From assembly GCA_002753745.1 (NCBI GenBank), contig PEAR01000007.1, forward strand, positions 1-36,704: a stretch of DNA of 36,704 nucleotides, read 5' to 3'. Shown one piece after another: positions 25,567-34,220 of this stretch (its first letter is position 1; each line of letters begins with the position of its first letter). The notes beneath the pieces are model-generated. The model was not told where the DNA came from, ran no database searches, and was given only the letters and a program-made list of their open reading frames with translations. The position numbers were made by a program, and so were the translations under genes. The DNA is from Candidatus Omnitrophota bacterium (GTDB lineage: Bacteria; Omnitrophota; Gorgyraeia; Zapsychrales; Fredricksoniimonadaceae).

Positions 25567-26447
25567 AAATATTCACTGTATTTATTAGGCTGATCCGGAT
25601 GAAACAGTGGATCAAAAATTTGTTTGTTCTCGCACCCATCGTTTTTTCAGGCCGATATACAGAGCATGCTGCCCTCGTAACAGCCGCTTATGCATTCTTT
25701 GCATTCTGCTTTATTTCCAGCGGCGTTTATATTTGTAATGACCTCGCTGATGTCCGGCGAGATAGATTACATCCGAAGAAGTGTCTGAGGCCGCTGGCCA
25801 GCGGGCAGGTCTTGATCGGATCAGCTGTCTTGTTAGCGTCCGCCTTTATTCTTGCCGGCTTATGGCTGGCATATTCGGTTGGCACCTGGTTTGTTTTTCT
25901 GGCTGGCTTTTATCTCGTTTTGCATGGTTTGTATAACTTTGTCGGCAAGAAAGTCGTCCTGGTGGATGTTATTTGCATTGCGCTTGGTTTTTGCATAAGG
26001 ATTTGGGCCGGTGCAGTAGCGGTTAATGTGTTGCCATCTGTTTGGCTGCAACTTTGTGTTTTCCTGTTGGCCCTTTTTCTTGGCTTTACCAAAAGACGCT
26101 CGGAAATGACGACACTCAAGGAGATATCGGGGGATCATCGTTCTGTTTTAAGGCATTATTCCTTATATCTCCTGGACCATTTGATCATGATCTCGGCAAC
26201 GTTGTCGATCGTTTTTTACGGCCTCTATACGATATCTCCCGAGATCGTTGAACGGGCGAGGGGATATGCCATGACATACTCTTTGGTTTTCGTTATTTTT
26301 GGCATTTTCCGCTATCTTTATCTTATTCATGTAAAGAAAATGGGTGATGATCCGGGCGATGTTCTGACCGGTGATGTCCCGATGCTTGTGGCAGTCTCGG
26401 TTTGGATATTTTATTCAGGCAGTGTTTTATATTTTCATTTTGGATAA
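25563..26447 (+). CDS. Decaprenyl-phosphate phosphoribosyltransferase homologue (UbiA superfamily)
   Basis: A 294-aa integral membrane prenyl-phosphate transferase with eight or nine helices. The first Asp-rich motif is NDLADVRRDRLHPKKCLRPLASG. The second region is VLVDVICIALGFCIRIWAGAVAV, followed by LLALFLGFTKRRSEM. These match the DPPR-synthase branch (mycobacterial Rv3806c/UbiA) more closely than quinone or heme prenyltransferases. That enzyme moves ribose 5-phosphate from PRPP to polyprenyl phosphate, the first step toward the arabinofuranose donor DPA. No DprE1/DprE2-type epimerase is in the window, so the final sugar is unknown. AAGGAG precedes ATG 25563. An upstream in-frame start at 25509 lies inside the DUF2079 gene. 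Confidence 0.9.
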   Translation: MKIFTVFIRLIRMKQWIKNLFVLAPIVFSGRYTEHAALVTAAYAFFAFCFISSGVYICNDLADVRRDRLHPKKCLRPLASGQVLIGSAVLLASAFILAGLWLAYSVGTWFVFLAGFYLVLHGLYNFVGKKVVLVDVICIALGFCIRIWAGAVAVNVLPSVWLQLCVFLLALFLGFTKRRSEMTTLKEISGDHRSVLRHYSLYLLDHLIMISATLSIVFYGLYTISPEIVERARGYAMTYSLVFVIFGIFRYLYLIHVKKMGDDPGDVLTGDVPMLVAVSVWIFYSGSVLYFHFG

Positions 26448-26451
26448 TTCT

Positions 26452-27018
26452 ATGCTTGATGCTTTTGCTTTTGACTGCGGCTATAACGGTTGTTCCTTGC
26501 CTGACGTTTTGTCTCGCTGTGTTTTATTTGCTTCCTTTTTTGTTTTTTTTGTACTGTTATTCTATTTTAAAAAAGTTCTCAAATTCCCATTAGCTGTGAT
26601 GTCTGCAGGTTTAATTGTTTTGTTGCTCACGTTATTGCCGCAGTCATTGACGCGTTTGACAAAACTTACTAATCGTTTCATTAGTTATTCACCGTTGTCG
26701 GTTTCAGACAAGCGGGTAATGATGTTCGGGGATTCATTTTTCTTTTCTGCCTATGTCACCAAGCTTTTACCAGGACCGCGCTCAGCCAGGTTGATCACCG
26801 ATATAAATCTTCATGAAGGCGATGGGTGGGGAGTGCATGATCGGTTGACGTATTATCTTTACCCTATCGATATTAGAGTGGAGAATGGTCAATGTCAGGA
26901 CAACACTCTTATTTTCTTTCACAAGGCTAATGCTATTAAATTATTGCCACCAGGCTACAAGGTAATATTTAGACCGGATGAGGCTAATATTGTCGCTGTT
27001 CGCGAGGGAGCGTCCTGA
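26452..27018 (+). CDS. Small membrane protein of unknown function
   Basis: A 188-aa protein, not recognised. Two hydrophobic helices are visible (about residues 20-40 and 45-65). A soluble, presumably periplasmic domain of about 110 residues follows, containing SDKRVMMFGDSFFFSAYVTKLLPG and GWGVHDRLTYYLYPIDIR. ATG 26452 is chosen because the upstream part of the frame lies in the preceding prenyltransferase gene. It is four bases after that gene and one base before the GT-C gene, so it is almost certainly co-expressed with both. A partner or modulator role for the GT-C enzyme is plausible but unproven. Confidence 0.7.
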   Translation: MLDAFAFDCGYNGCSLPDVLSRCVLFASFFVFFVLLFYFKKVLKFPLAVMSAGLIVLLLTLLPQSLTRLTKLTNRFISYSPLSVSDKRVMMFGDSFFFSAYVTKLLPGPRSARLITDINLHEGDGWGVHDRLTYYLYPIDIRVENGQCQDNTLIFFHKANAIKLLPPGYKVIFRPDEANIVAVREGAS

Positions 27019-27019
27019 T

Positions 27020-28378
27020 ATGTTTATTGGTTTTTTATTATCCCTGATACTACCAACTCTTGTTGCGTATCTTTTGTTTAGATCTTTCCTGTTGTCGTTA
27101 GGTTTTTCCCTGCTTGCGATATTTGGGATTTCATATTTTATTGGGTTAGGGCTTATTACACAGGCCTTTACATTGTTTTGGATCTTTGGGATTCCGATCA
27201 CTCTGTTGAGTGGTTCCACATGTCTGGCTTTTTTGTCAGGGGTTGCTTTTTTCCTCCCGCGTTTCTCTGATTCTAAAGAAATCCAGACATCAGATGTTAA
27301 TATTTCAAGATTTGAAAAGTTTTTTATTTTAGGAACAATCCTGTATGTTTCTTTTAATCTCGTGATTGTTTTCCTTAATGCCGTTGTTCTTCCTGTGTAT
27401 GCGTGGGATTCGATTTCTTCCGAGGCATATAAAGCAAAAACGATTTTCTTTACCGGATCTTTAACACAGCTTGCGCAGGCCATTTATCCAAATTTCCCTT
27501 TTTATACACTATCTGCGATGACATGGACCATGTTCGGCCAGGGCGTTTGGGATGATCGATATATCCATTTAATATTCGCGTTCGCTTTAATGTTTTATAC
27601 GTTAGTTTTTTTCGACATGGTGCGCTTATTGACATCACGACTGGAGTCTTTCCTGGCGATCCTTCTACTGTTTTCATCTAATCTGCTGGTCATGCATTCA
27701 ACCCTTTCTTATAGGGATATTCTTATGATGGCGCACACTTCTTTATGTGTTTTGGGCATTGTTTTATGGGGAGCCAGGGGAGTTGATGGTTATATATTAT
27801 TTGCCGCTTTTTTTGCAGGGTTGTCATTATTGACCAAACTTGAAGGGTTGCCATATTATCTTGTTTACGTGACGCTTATTTTGGTGACAGGGTATGTTTA
27901 CAGAAAAAAGATCAAAGATATATTTGTCGTTTTAATGAGATTCATCGCTATTTCAGGGCTTATGTATCTTCCATTTCAAGTCTTCAAGTTTGTGATCAGC
28001 GCCGGCGACCGGGGATGGGCAGCGGCGGTGGTTTGCCCTGAAAGTTTTCTAACACGTTTGTCGATGATCTTGGGACGTTTTTTTAATGAATTGTTTCTTT
28101 GGGGAAACTGGAATGTTTTTTTCTGGCCAATTTTTACGGTCTCGACAATTATTTTATTAGTTGTTTATCAAAAGGACAGGATCAGCCTTATTTCTCTTGG
28201 AGCAGTCTTGATGTTCTTTGGCGTATATTTTGCTACTTTTCTTTTGACGGGGAGTTTTGCTGCTATGCGTACGCCGTACACGATTTCTCGATATTTGATG
28301 CACTTTTTCCCTTTGGCAATCTTTTTGATCGTCAGGATTTTATATTTAGCGAGGAAAGACCATGTTCAGCAGACCTAA
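27020..28378 (+). CDS. GT-C/PMT-like polytopic membrane glycosyltransferase
   Basis: A 452-aa protein with about eleven hydrophobic segments. The segment YAWDSISSEAYKAKTIFFTG, in the first large periplasmic loop, has the acidic residue and position expected of GT39-type transferases. HSTLSYRDILMMAHTSLCVLG and AGLSLLTKLEGLPYYLVY are the typical helix-loop patterns, with the TKLEG-like segment common in this group. It probably transfers a sugar from a polyprenyl-phosphate carrier, perhaps one made through the nearby prenyltransferase. ATG 27020 follows the previous stop by one base; GGGAG lies 11 bases upstream. The end overlaps the FkbM gene by 17 bases. Confidence 0.8.
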   Translation: MFIGFLLSLILPTLVAYLLFRSFLLSLGFSLLAIFGISYFIGLGLITQAFTLFWIFGIPITLLSGSTCLAFLSGVAFFLPRFSDSKEIQTSDVNISRFEKFFILGTILYVSFNLVIVFLNAVVLPVYAWDSISSEAYKAKTIFFTGSLTQLAQAIYPNFPFYTLSAMTWTMFGQGVWDDRYIHLIFAFALMFYTLVFFDMVRLLTSRLESFLAILLLFSSNLLVMHSTLSYRDILMMAHTSLCVLGIVLWGARGVDGYILFAAFFAGLSLLTKLEGLPYYLVYVTLILVTGYVYRKKIKDIFVVLMRFIAISGLMYLPFQVFKFVISAGDRGWAAAVVCPESFLTRLSMILGRFFNELFLWGNWNVFFWPIFTVSTIILLVVYQKDRISLISLGAVLMFFGVYFATFLLTGSFAAMRTPYTISRYLMHFFPLAIFLIVRILYLARKDHVQQT

Positions 28379-29147
28379 GGTTATTTCAATTTTAAATAAA
28401 TTCCGTTTGTTTAATTTATTGCGATGGGTATTTTTCTGGGCGCATAGTTTTGATAAGAGGAAGCTTGCCTTTTACCGTCAGTTTGTAAGCCCTGGGGATC
28501 TTTGTTATGATATTGGAGCTAATATCGGCCAGGAAATTGAATTGTTCCTTCGATTGGGAGCGAAAGTTGTCGCGGTTGAGCCTCAGGAAGAGTGTTTTAT
28601 TTTCTTGAAGAATATTTATCGAAATAACCCTAATGTCGTCCTTATTAACAAGGCTTTAGATTCGAATTCTGGACTGCGTAAAGAAATGTTCATTTCTGAA
28701 GCTAATGCTTTATCTTCTCTTTCTTTGGATTTTGTTGAACATGCCGGTAAGACTGCCTGGAAAGGTTATACGTGGAACGGACGACAGGCTGTTATGACGG
28801 ATACTCTTGATGCATTGATCGCTTTACATGGGGTGCCTGTTTTTTGCAAGATCGATGTCGAAGGATATGAACACAATGTTATTCAGGGCCTAAAGAGGCT
28901 GATTCCGGTCATCAGTTTTGAATCAACCCCATTGACCAGAGAGAGCACCTTCAAAGTTTTAGATCATCTTTCGGGTTTGGGCGAACTGAAGATTAACTGG
29001 CTTTTAGATCCCACTTTCTCAAAAGGGCCAATCAAGATGAATAATCCTGAATGGACTCAAAATATCGGTGAGGTAAAGAAAATGTTGTCTGTTGAAACTG
29101 ATTTCTATGGTGATGTTTTCGTAAAAATGTTTGAACGGAAGAAATAA
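28362..29147 (+). CDS. FkbM-family SAM-dependent methyltransferase
   Basis: A 261-aa protein with a class I methyltransferase core. The SAM-binding motif is LCYDIGANIGQEIELFLRLGAKVVAVEPQ, followed by VVLINKAL and the FkbM hallmark FCKIDVEGYEHNVIQGLKRLIPVISFE. FkbM-family enzymes O-methylate sugars or small molecules. In a glycan cluster the target is likely a hydroxyl on the polysaccharide, which is inference. The first ~35 residues are basic and hydrophobic and may associate with the membrane. It overlaps the GT-C gene by 17 bases. Confidence 0.9.
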   Translation: MFSRPKVISILNKFRLFNLLRWVFFWAHSFDKRKLAFYRQFVSPGDLCYDIGANIGQEIELFLRLGAKVVAVEPQEECFIFLKNIYRNNPNVVLINKALDSNSGLRKEMFISEANALSSLSLDFVEHAGKTAWKGYTWNGRQAVMTDTLDALIALHGVPVFCKIDVEGYEHNVIQGLKRLIPVISFESTPLTRESTFKVLDHLSGLGELKINWLLDPTFSKGPIKMNNPEWTQNIGEVKKMLSVETDFYGDVFVKMFERKK

Positions 29148-29183
29148 TTACTTATTTGCATACATACCTGGAATAGATTCTGA

Positions 29184-30320
29184 ATGATATCTTTAAAAGA
29201 TATTTTTATTTCATCTGGTAGTTGGCGAATTAAGCAATTAAAACTCGTTGATTTTTTTATCGGCGGGCTAATTGCTTTCTTTATCCCGTTTTCGAGGGGT
29301 GTCGCTAAGCCTTTAGGGATAAAAAAGATGCTGATTATCCGTCCTGGGGGTATCGGCGATGCCGTATTTCTTTTGCCCGTTTTACTACGATTGAAATCTA
29401 TGGGAATAACTGTAGATGTTCTCTGTGAGCGCCGGAATGCCGAAGTTTTCAGTTCGCAGGGAAATCTAATTGCTAATTTATATTTATATGATCGTTTGGG
29501 TAGTTTTTTTGCATTACCTAGAAACGAATATGATGTCGTTATTGATACAGAACAATGGCACTATTTGAGCGGTGTTCTTGCCTGTTTGGTCAACTCTCCG
29601 GTCAAGATCGGGTTTTCTACCCGCCCCTTAAGGGCTAAATTTTTTAACATATGCGTTACGTACGATCAAGGCTATGAATTGGAGAATTTCCGTCGGCTTT
29701 TTGATACCGTGGTTCGTGATTCTTTTACTCTTCCCCTGTCTCTTGAGAAAAGTTTCAGAGTTCCCGATAATGCTGTTCAATGGGTTAGAGCTGAACCCCG
29801 CATGAAAAACGCAGTCTCACTATTTCTTGGGGCCAGTATTCCTGACCGACGGTTGACCTTCGAGCAGTGGAAGGGTATTGTTAGCTTTTTCCTTTCAGCG
29901 AAGATGACACCTGTGTTGATCGGCGGAGCTGATGCAGCGGATATAGCCACTGCTCTGGAGCTTGTGTTTGGTGATAAGATCATAAATAAAGTTGGCAAGT
30001 TGGATTTAGGTTATTCCGCTGCTGTTATTTCTCAATCACGCTGTTTTCTGGGAGCTGATTCAGGTCTTTTGCATATTGCAGCTGCGTTGGGGGTTCCTAC
30101 ATTTGGAGTGTTTGGTCCGGGCAATGCAGTGAAATGGGGACCCAAAGGGATAAATGACAAGATTATCTTTATTGCAATGCCATGCTCACCATGTACCCGT
30201 TTTGGTTATACCCTCCCGACTTGCAAAGGAGAGTTTACGTGCATGAGGTCATTGAACATTGTCAATCTTTTAAAGCAAGATCCTTTTTTTCAAGACCCGT
30301 ATACTTCATCGGCAGAATGA
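29184..30320 (+). CDS. Glycosyltransferase family 9 (heptosyltransferase-like)
   Basis: A 378-aa GT-B fold protein. After a ~48-residue N-terminal extension with a hydrophobic stretch, the core starts with MLIIRPGGIGDAVFLLPVLLRLK, the GT9 N-terminal signature. The C-terminal nucleotide-sugar domain contains SRCFLGADSGLLHIAAALGVPTFGVFGPGNAVKWGP, equivalent to the ADP-heptose motif. A Cys-rich stretch (MPCSPCTRFGYTLPTCKGEFTCM) near the end is common in GT9 proteins. It probably adds heptose or a related sugar to a lipopolysaccharide-like core. A 36-base gap separates it from the FkbM gene. Confidence 0.9.
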   Translation: MISLKDIFISSGSWRIKQLKLVDFFIGGLIAFFIPFSRGVAKPLGIKKMLIIRPGGIGDAVFLLPVLLRLKSMGITVDVLCERRNAEVFSSQGNLIANLYLYDRLGSFFALPRNEYDVVIDTEQWHYLSGVLACLVNSPVKIGFSTRPLRAKFFNICVTYDQGYELENFRRLFDTVVRDSFTLPLSLEKSFRVPDNAVQWVRAEPRMKNAVSLFLGASIPDRRLTFEQWKGIVSFFLSAKMTPVLIGGADAADIATALELVFGDKIINKVGKLDLGYSAAVISQSRCFLGADSGLLHIAAALGVPTFGVFGPGNAVKWGPKGINDKIIFIAMPCSPCTRFGYTLPTCKGEFTCMRSLNIVNLLKQDPFFQDPYTSSAE

Positions 30321-30363
30321 CAGTTATCGTTAATTTTTGGAATTTATCAAGATGGAGGATGGC

Positions 30364-31089
30364 ATGATTGAGGCCAACGCGCAGAGATGTGCTGGATATT
30401 TTAGTCCTACAACTATCCCTGAGCTTGAGGGCGGCAATAAAATATACACAAAGTTTCCTTTTTTAAAAAAACCGTTTGAGAAATTGCGTGATTTGCCGCC
30501 TTCACCACGGATACTGGATATCGGTTGTGGACGCGGGCAGGTTCTAAAGCGATGCAAGATGATACGTCACGACGCTATTGTAGTGGGTGTGGATATCAGT
30601 AACGATCTTTATTTTATCAAAGAACCTGAATGTTCATTTTTACAGGTCAATCTTGAGGAGGGGAGAATCCCTCTTGAGGATAATTCATTCGATTTGATAA
30701 CGTGTGAGCATGTTGTTGAGCATTTAAACAACTTTAACGGTATCTTTCTAGAGATCCGCAGGCTTTTACGTTCTGATGGTATTGCTTATATTGAAGCCCC
30801 TGATCTGCGGACTACCTGGCTGCCACAGGCGCCCTTTGCCAAGTGCGGGGGCATAAACTTCTACGATGATCCAACACATATCCGTCCTTTTACTCAAGGA
30901 GCCTTCAGGCTTTTGGCTATTCGCTCCGGCTTTTCAGAGTTTAAGACTTTTCAGGTTCGAAACTGGGCGTGGTTTCTGGCTGGTCCTTATTTGCTCTGGC
31001 GCTACATTCAAAGCCGGGATGCAACGCATTTGCATTGTGCCATTAATCCTTATCTTGGCAATTTTGTGGGATGTTATTTAAAGAAATAG
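30364..31089 (+). CDS. Class I SAM-dependent methyltransferase (type 11)
   Basis: A 241-aa protein with SAM motif RILDIGCGRGQVLKRC, an acidic VGVDIS after strand 2, and FDLITCEHVVEHLNNFNGIFLEIRRLLRSDGIAYIEAPD, the usual methyltransf_11 arrangement. ATG 30364 is preceded by GGAGGA at a short spacing of four bases; ATG 30352 and TTG 30337 are less likely. It lies between two GT9 genes, pointing to sugar or lipid-linked glycan methylation, though the substrate cannot be read from sequence. Confidence 0.88.
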   Translation: MIEANAQRCAGYFSPTTIPELEGGNKIYTKFPFLKKPFEKLRDLPPSPRILDIGCGRGQVLKRCKMIRHDAIVVGVDISNDLYFIKEPECSFLQVNLEEGRIPLEDNSFDLITCEHVVEHLNNFNGIFLEIRRLLRSDGIAYIEAPDLRTTWLPQAPFAKCGGINFYDDPTHIRPFTQGAFRLLAIRSGFSEFKTFQVRNWAWFLAGPYLLWRYIQSRDATHLHCAINPYLGNFVGCYLKK

Positions 31090-31105
31090 CCAGGAGAATG
31101 AGCTT

Positions 31106-32104
31106 ATGGGGAAAAACGTATTTCTTATTACATTGTTCAGTAGTCTTGGCGATGCTTTGATCATTAGTAATCTTGTCATTAAGGCCAGGAAAGCCGGTCA
31201 ATGCTGTTATATCGCACATTTAAACAACCCGCATATACTTTCGTTTCTTCCGTTAGACCTGAGGCCCTTTGCATTTAATGTCCTCACACTAGATGGTATG
31301 GTTTCTTTGGTTAGGGCACTATCGGCAGAGCGAAGGAAGGGATCAATTGTTTTTGGTCTGCAGCAGGCGCCCGGATCTTTGAGAGGTTTCTTTTATCTTA
31401 GTTTCATGAAGAAGCTTGGTACTATTGAGCATCTTGTTGATCAAAACCTTTACGATGCTGATATTATTATTCCTGCTACAGCCGATTATATTTTAAATAT
31501 CCATCTTGATCAGATCAGTGTGCTCTCAGGAATGCATATTCCTGTTGAGGAACGATCTTTGTCTTTACCGGATATATTGCATTCATCTCTCGAGAATACT
31601 CAGCCGTTACTTGTCGGGATTCATCCGTGGAGTAGGCGGTGGAAGGAGCCGGCTTTTGTCTGGCCTTTTGAGCGGTGGGTATCTTTTGTCAAGGACGCCT
31701 CAATTAATACAAATATTAGTTTTCTTGTTTTTGGTCGAGATCCTCGATTTGATGAATTCCGTTGTTATTTAAACGAGCATCTTGATGACGCTGTGTTCTC
31801 CAGGATTTCATTTCGACATGTTAAGAACATCAAGGAAATGACGGGAGCTATCAGCCGGTGTGAGATTCTTGTCAGTGTTAATACAGGGGCAGTTCATCTT
31901 GCGCACGCCTTAAAAAAGAAAATGGTTATTCTTAACGGGCCGACATTTGATTTCTGGATCCCGAAAGGGGAGGGTGTTCGGTCAATTCGAGATAAACAGG
32001 CAAGATTTAACGGCTCTGACAGACGGGGTGGAAATATGCATTTTCCAATGGTTGCGAGAATTGACGTGAGTGATGTATTAAAAGGTTTTCAAGAGCTGAT
32101 TTAG
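31106..32104 (+). CDS. GT9-like (heptosyltransferase superfamily) glycosyltransferase, divergent
   Basis: A 332-aa protein. The N-terminus NVFLITLFSSLGDALIISNLVIKARK aligns with the GT9 'RxGxLGDxIxxTP' segment, but the Gly-rich loop is altered. The C-terminal region SRCEILVSVNTGAVHLAHALKKKMVILNGPTFDFWIPKGEG retains the donor-binding pattern with 'NTG' in place of the usual 'DSG'. These changes suggest a different donor or acceptor from the GT9 at 29184. AGGAG precedes the start. It is the last gene of the cluster and is closed by the hairpin at 32112-32163. Confidence 0.82.
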   Translation: MGKNVFLITLFSSLGDALIISNLVIKARKAGQCCYIAHLNNPHILSFLPLDLRPFAFNVLTLDGMVSLVRALSAERRKGSIVFGLQQAPGSLRGFFYLSFMKKLGTIEHLVDQNLYDADIIIPATADYILNIHLDQISVLSGMHIPVEERSLSLPDILHSSLENTQPLLVGIHPWSRRWKEPAFVWPFERWVSFVKDASINTNISFLVFGRDPRFDEFRCYLNEHLDDAVFSRISFRHVKNIKEMTGAISRCEILVSVNTGAVHLAHALKKKMVILNGPTFDFWIPKGEGVRSIRDKQARFNGSDRRGGNMHFPMVARIDVSDVLKGFQELI

Positions 32105-32111
32105 AATGTCC

Positions 32112-32163
32112 TTTGTAAAAACAAACCCCCGGTGCCATTAAATGGAACCGGGGGTTATTCTTT
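32112..32163. terminator. Bidirectional intrinsic terminator between convergent genes (copy B of the twin hairpin)
   Basis: A 10-bp GC-rich stem (32124-32133 with 32147-32156, AACCCCCGGT/ACCGGGGGTT) plus an inner 4-bp stem CCAT/ATGG. On the minus strand a TTTTT run follows; on the plus strand ATTCTTT follows. It sits between the end of the plus-strand glycan cluster (32104) and the end of the minus-strand PFK gene (32175). Flanks resemble those at 2-58. Confidence 0.85.
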
Positions 32164-32174
32164 GTGATACGTTC

Positions 32175-33380
32175 TTACATATGACGCGAAATGCGTCCTT
32201 CAGCCTTCTCAAATTTCGGCACATAGGCCTGGACAGGACGGCCGAAGCAGGTCCCCATAGCTTCATAAACAGCAACCTGGTTAAGATCAACATGACGCTG
32301 TTCAATCGCTTTCTTGGATTCCATGTAGCGTACCTTGTCGCCGTCGATACCGACGATGGTGACACCAACGGTGCCCTGATTTAACAGCAGGACCGCCGCT
32401 GCACCGGCTTCTTTGCCGAAATTGACATCATAAGCCGATGAATGACCGCAACGTACTAAATGGCCCGGGACGACTGAACGGACTTCCGGGATCTCGTTCA
32501 TCTTTTCAACATACATTTTGGCTTTCTTCATCAGGTCTTTGATCTCGGGATCAGCCTTAAGGCGTTTGGTAAGCTCCTGGCAGACATATTTCGCCGCACC
32601 GGCTAATTTTTTATGGCCGAAAGAATCTACGCCGGCAGACTCATCAAAAATCTCGGAGCCGTCCGCCGTTTTTAACCCTTCCGCAACAACAATCATATAC
32701 TGGCCGGCCAGGACATCGCTTTTTAAAATACGGTTGAAGAAACGTGTTTTCATGTGCTTGTAAACAATATCAAAATCAGTGGGGACCTCCGGGATAAGGA
32801 TCGCATCCGCGTCTGCCGCAACACCGCCGCGAAAAGCGGTATGGCCGGCATAACGACCGAATACTTCGAGGACCATGATGCGATTGTGCGTGTTGGATGT
32901 TGTTTTCAATTCTTCGACATAGGTCGCAATTTTGTTGACCGTGGAGTCACCGCCGACAGAATAGGTTTGAAGGTCAAGGTCCATCGTCTTAGGGGCGTGG
33001 ACACATTTAATGCCCTGTTCATAAAGATCAACCATGACAGAACCGGAATCGTCGCCGCCGGAGATGACCAGACCGTCGATGCCGAATTTTTTCATACCCT
33101 CTTTGATGCGGTCGTACTTTTTGGGGTCTTCGATCTTTTTGACTTTAACGCGGGAGTGACCTGCCTCGGACCCCGCAAGGTTGGCGTTGATTTTATCAGC
33201 ACGTTCAGGGGTAAGGGCTGTGATCTGGTCCATGTCGATCAGGTTATAAAGGCCGGCATAACCGTTGGGAATAACATAGGGCGTGATCCCCAGAGAATTA
33301 GCCATTTGGGCTGCGCCTTTAACAACGCCGTTGAGGCCGCCGCAGTCGCCGCCGGAAGTTAGAATGCCAATCTTTTTCAT
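32175..33380 (-). CDS. pfp: Phosphofructokinase, pyrophosphate-dependent type
   Basis: Phosphorylates fructose 6-phosphate in glycolysis (reversibly if PPi-linked). The 401-aa product starts KKIGILTSGGDCGGLNGVV. Two diagnostic positions point to PPi rather than ATP. GGDDS has Asp111 where ATP enzymes have Gly (E. coli Gly104), and PKTMDLD has Lys131 where ATP enzymes have Gly (E. coli Gly124). The catalytic Asp of TMD is kept, while the usual N of IDND is Leu. VFGRYAGHTA and VPGHLVRCG bind the sugar phosphate. CAAGGAG lies upstream of the ATG. A 78-base gap separates it from the GT2 gene. Annotation as pfkA would be the alternative. Confidence 0.93.
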   Translation of the reverse strand: MKKIGILTSGGDCGGLNGVVKGAAQMANSLGITPYVIPNGYAGLYNLIDMDQITALTPERADKINANLAGSEAGHSRVKVKKIEDPKKYDRIKEGMKKFGIDGLVISGGDDSGSVMVDLYEQGIKCVHAPKTMDLDLQTYSVGGDSTVNKIATYVEELKTTSNTHNRIMVLEVFGRYAGHTAFRGGVAADADAILIPEVPTDFDIVYKHMKTRFFNRILKSDVLAGQYMIVVAEGLKTADGSEIFDESAGVDSFGHKKLAGAAKYVCQELTKRLKADPEIKDLMKKAKMYVEKMNEIPEVRSVVPGHLVRCGHSSAYDVNFGKEAGAAAVLLLNQGTVGVTIVGIDGDKVRYMESKKAIEQRHVDLNQVAVYEAMGTCFGRPVQAYVPKFEKAEGRISRHM

Positions 33381-33458
33381 ACGTACTCCTTGTTTTACCG
33401 TACCGTTACTGATCGCGGACGGTGGGGTTAATGTTGAAGGTGATAAATTATCATGCGT

Positions 33459-34220
33459 TCAGTGTCTGGGCAAGGATTTTCTCCAGATGATCAACACGAT
33501 CTTAAGAAGATCCATGCCGCTAACAAGAAAATCGACCAGACGGAGTTTGGATCCCTTTTTGTCGATCCATTGTTCGAGGGGGCACTCGATGCAGATATCG
33601 ATCAGCCTGGGAAGGCCAGCGGTTTCTGTGATGAGAAAACGGGCGAGGATCTCAACGTCAAAAATCCATTTAACAGTAAAAGGTGCCCCGAATATGGTTT
33701 TCAGACGAGGCGAGACGCGAAACAATTTAGCGCCGCATTGTGTATCATAAACACGGATCCCCAGGATCATCGACGCCGCGGTGGCAAAGACCCGTCCGGC
33801 ATAATGGCGCGCATTATTGCGTTCAACGTTCCATCCTAATAGAGCGATGCGAGATCCGATGACAATATCTTTCTGCTTTCTAACGAGAAGGTTCTTTAGT
33901 TGAGCAATACAGTCAAGGGGTGCCGCAAGGTCGGCATCGAGATAACCGATGAACGTCGGATGGAGAGAAAATCCCTTGATAAAGCCCTGCCTGACAGCTT
34001 CGGCTTTTCCTGCGTTACGGGGCAGGTGCAGAACATGGATCTTGTCTGGTTGAGCGTTGAGTAAACCATTAAGGATACTCTCGGTGGCATCAGAACTGCC
34101 GTCGTTTACAAACAAGAATGAAATGTTCTCTGTTGACCTCGCAAAGTCAATGAAAGTCTGAGTTTCAAGGCGCTTTGCTTCGTTAAAACAAGGAATAATG
34201 ATCAGTGTATCGGTTGTCAT
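33459..34220 (-). CDS. Family 2 glycosyltransferase, dolichyl-phosphate glucosyltransferase/DPM-like
   Basis: A 253-aa GT-A fold enzyme with LIIIPCFNEAKRL, FVNDGSSDATESIL, NAGKAEAVRQGF and the metal-binding YLDADLAAP (DxD). DTQCGAKLFR and WIFDVEILAR follow, the pattern of ALG5/DPM-like enzymes that load glucose or mannose onto polyprenyl phosphate. A carrier-linked sugar made here could feed the GT-C proteins at 14191 and 27020; this is inference. ATG 34220 overlaps the recN stop as ATGA; ATG 34235 is an alternative. It ends in a short hydrophobic segment. Confidence 0.9.
   Translation of the reverse strand: MTTDTLIIIPCFNEAKRLETQTFIDFARSTENISFLFVNDGSSDATESILNGLLNAQPDKIHVLHLPRNAGKAEAVRQGFIKGFSLHPTFIGYLDADLAAPLDCIAQLKNLLVRKQKDIVIGSRIALLGWNVERNNARHYAGRVFATAASMILGIRVYDTQCGAKLFRVSPRLKTIFGAPFTVKWIFDVEILARFLITETAGLPRLIDICIECPLEQWIDKKGSKLRLVDFLVSGMDLLKIVLIIWRKSLPRH

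Noticed and set aside
26941-27483. 180-codon minus-strand frame
   Set aside because: Antisense to the GT-C gene at 27020 and its upstream neighbour; composition is low-quality and no motif is seen.
32754-33362. 202-codon plus-strand frame
   Set aside because: Lies entirely antisense to the PFK gene, which has clear motifs and a ribosome site; shadow frame from codon bias.
33441-33453. TGATAAATTATCA palindrome upstream of the PFK gene as promoter or operator
   Set aside because: Short and AT-rich; the best -10/-35 pair around it has a poor 15-base spacing, so support is too weak to list as a feature.
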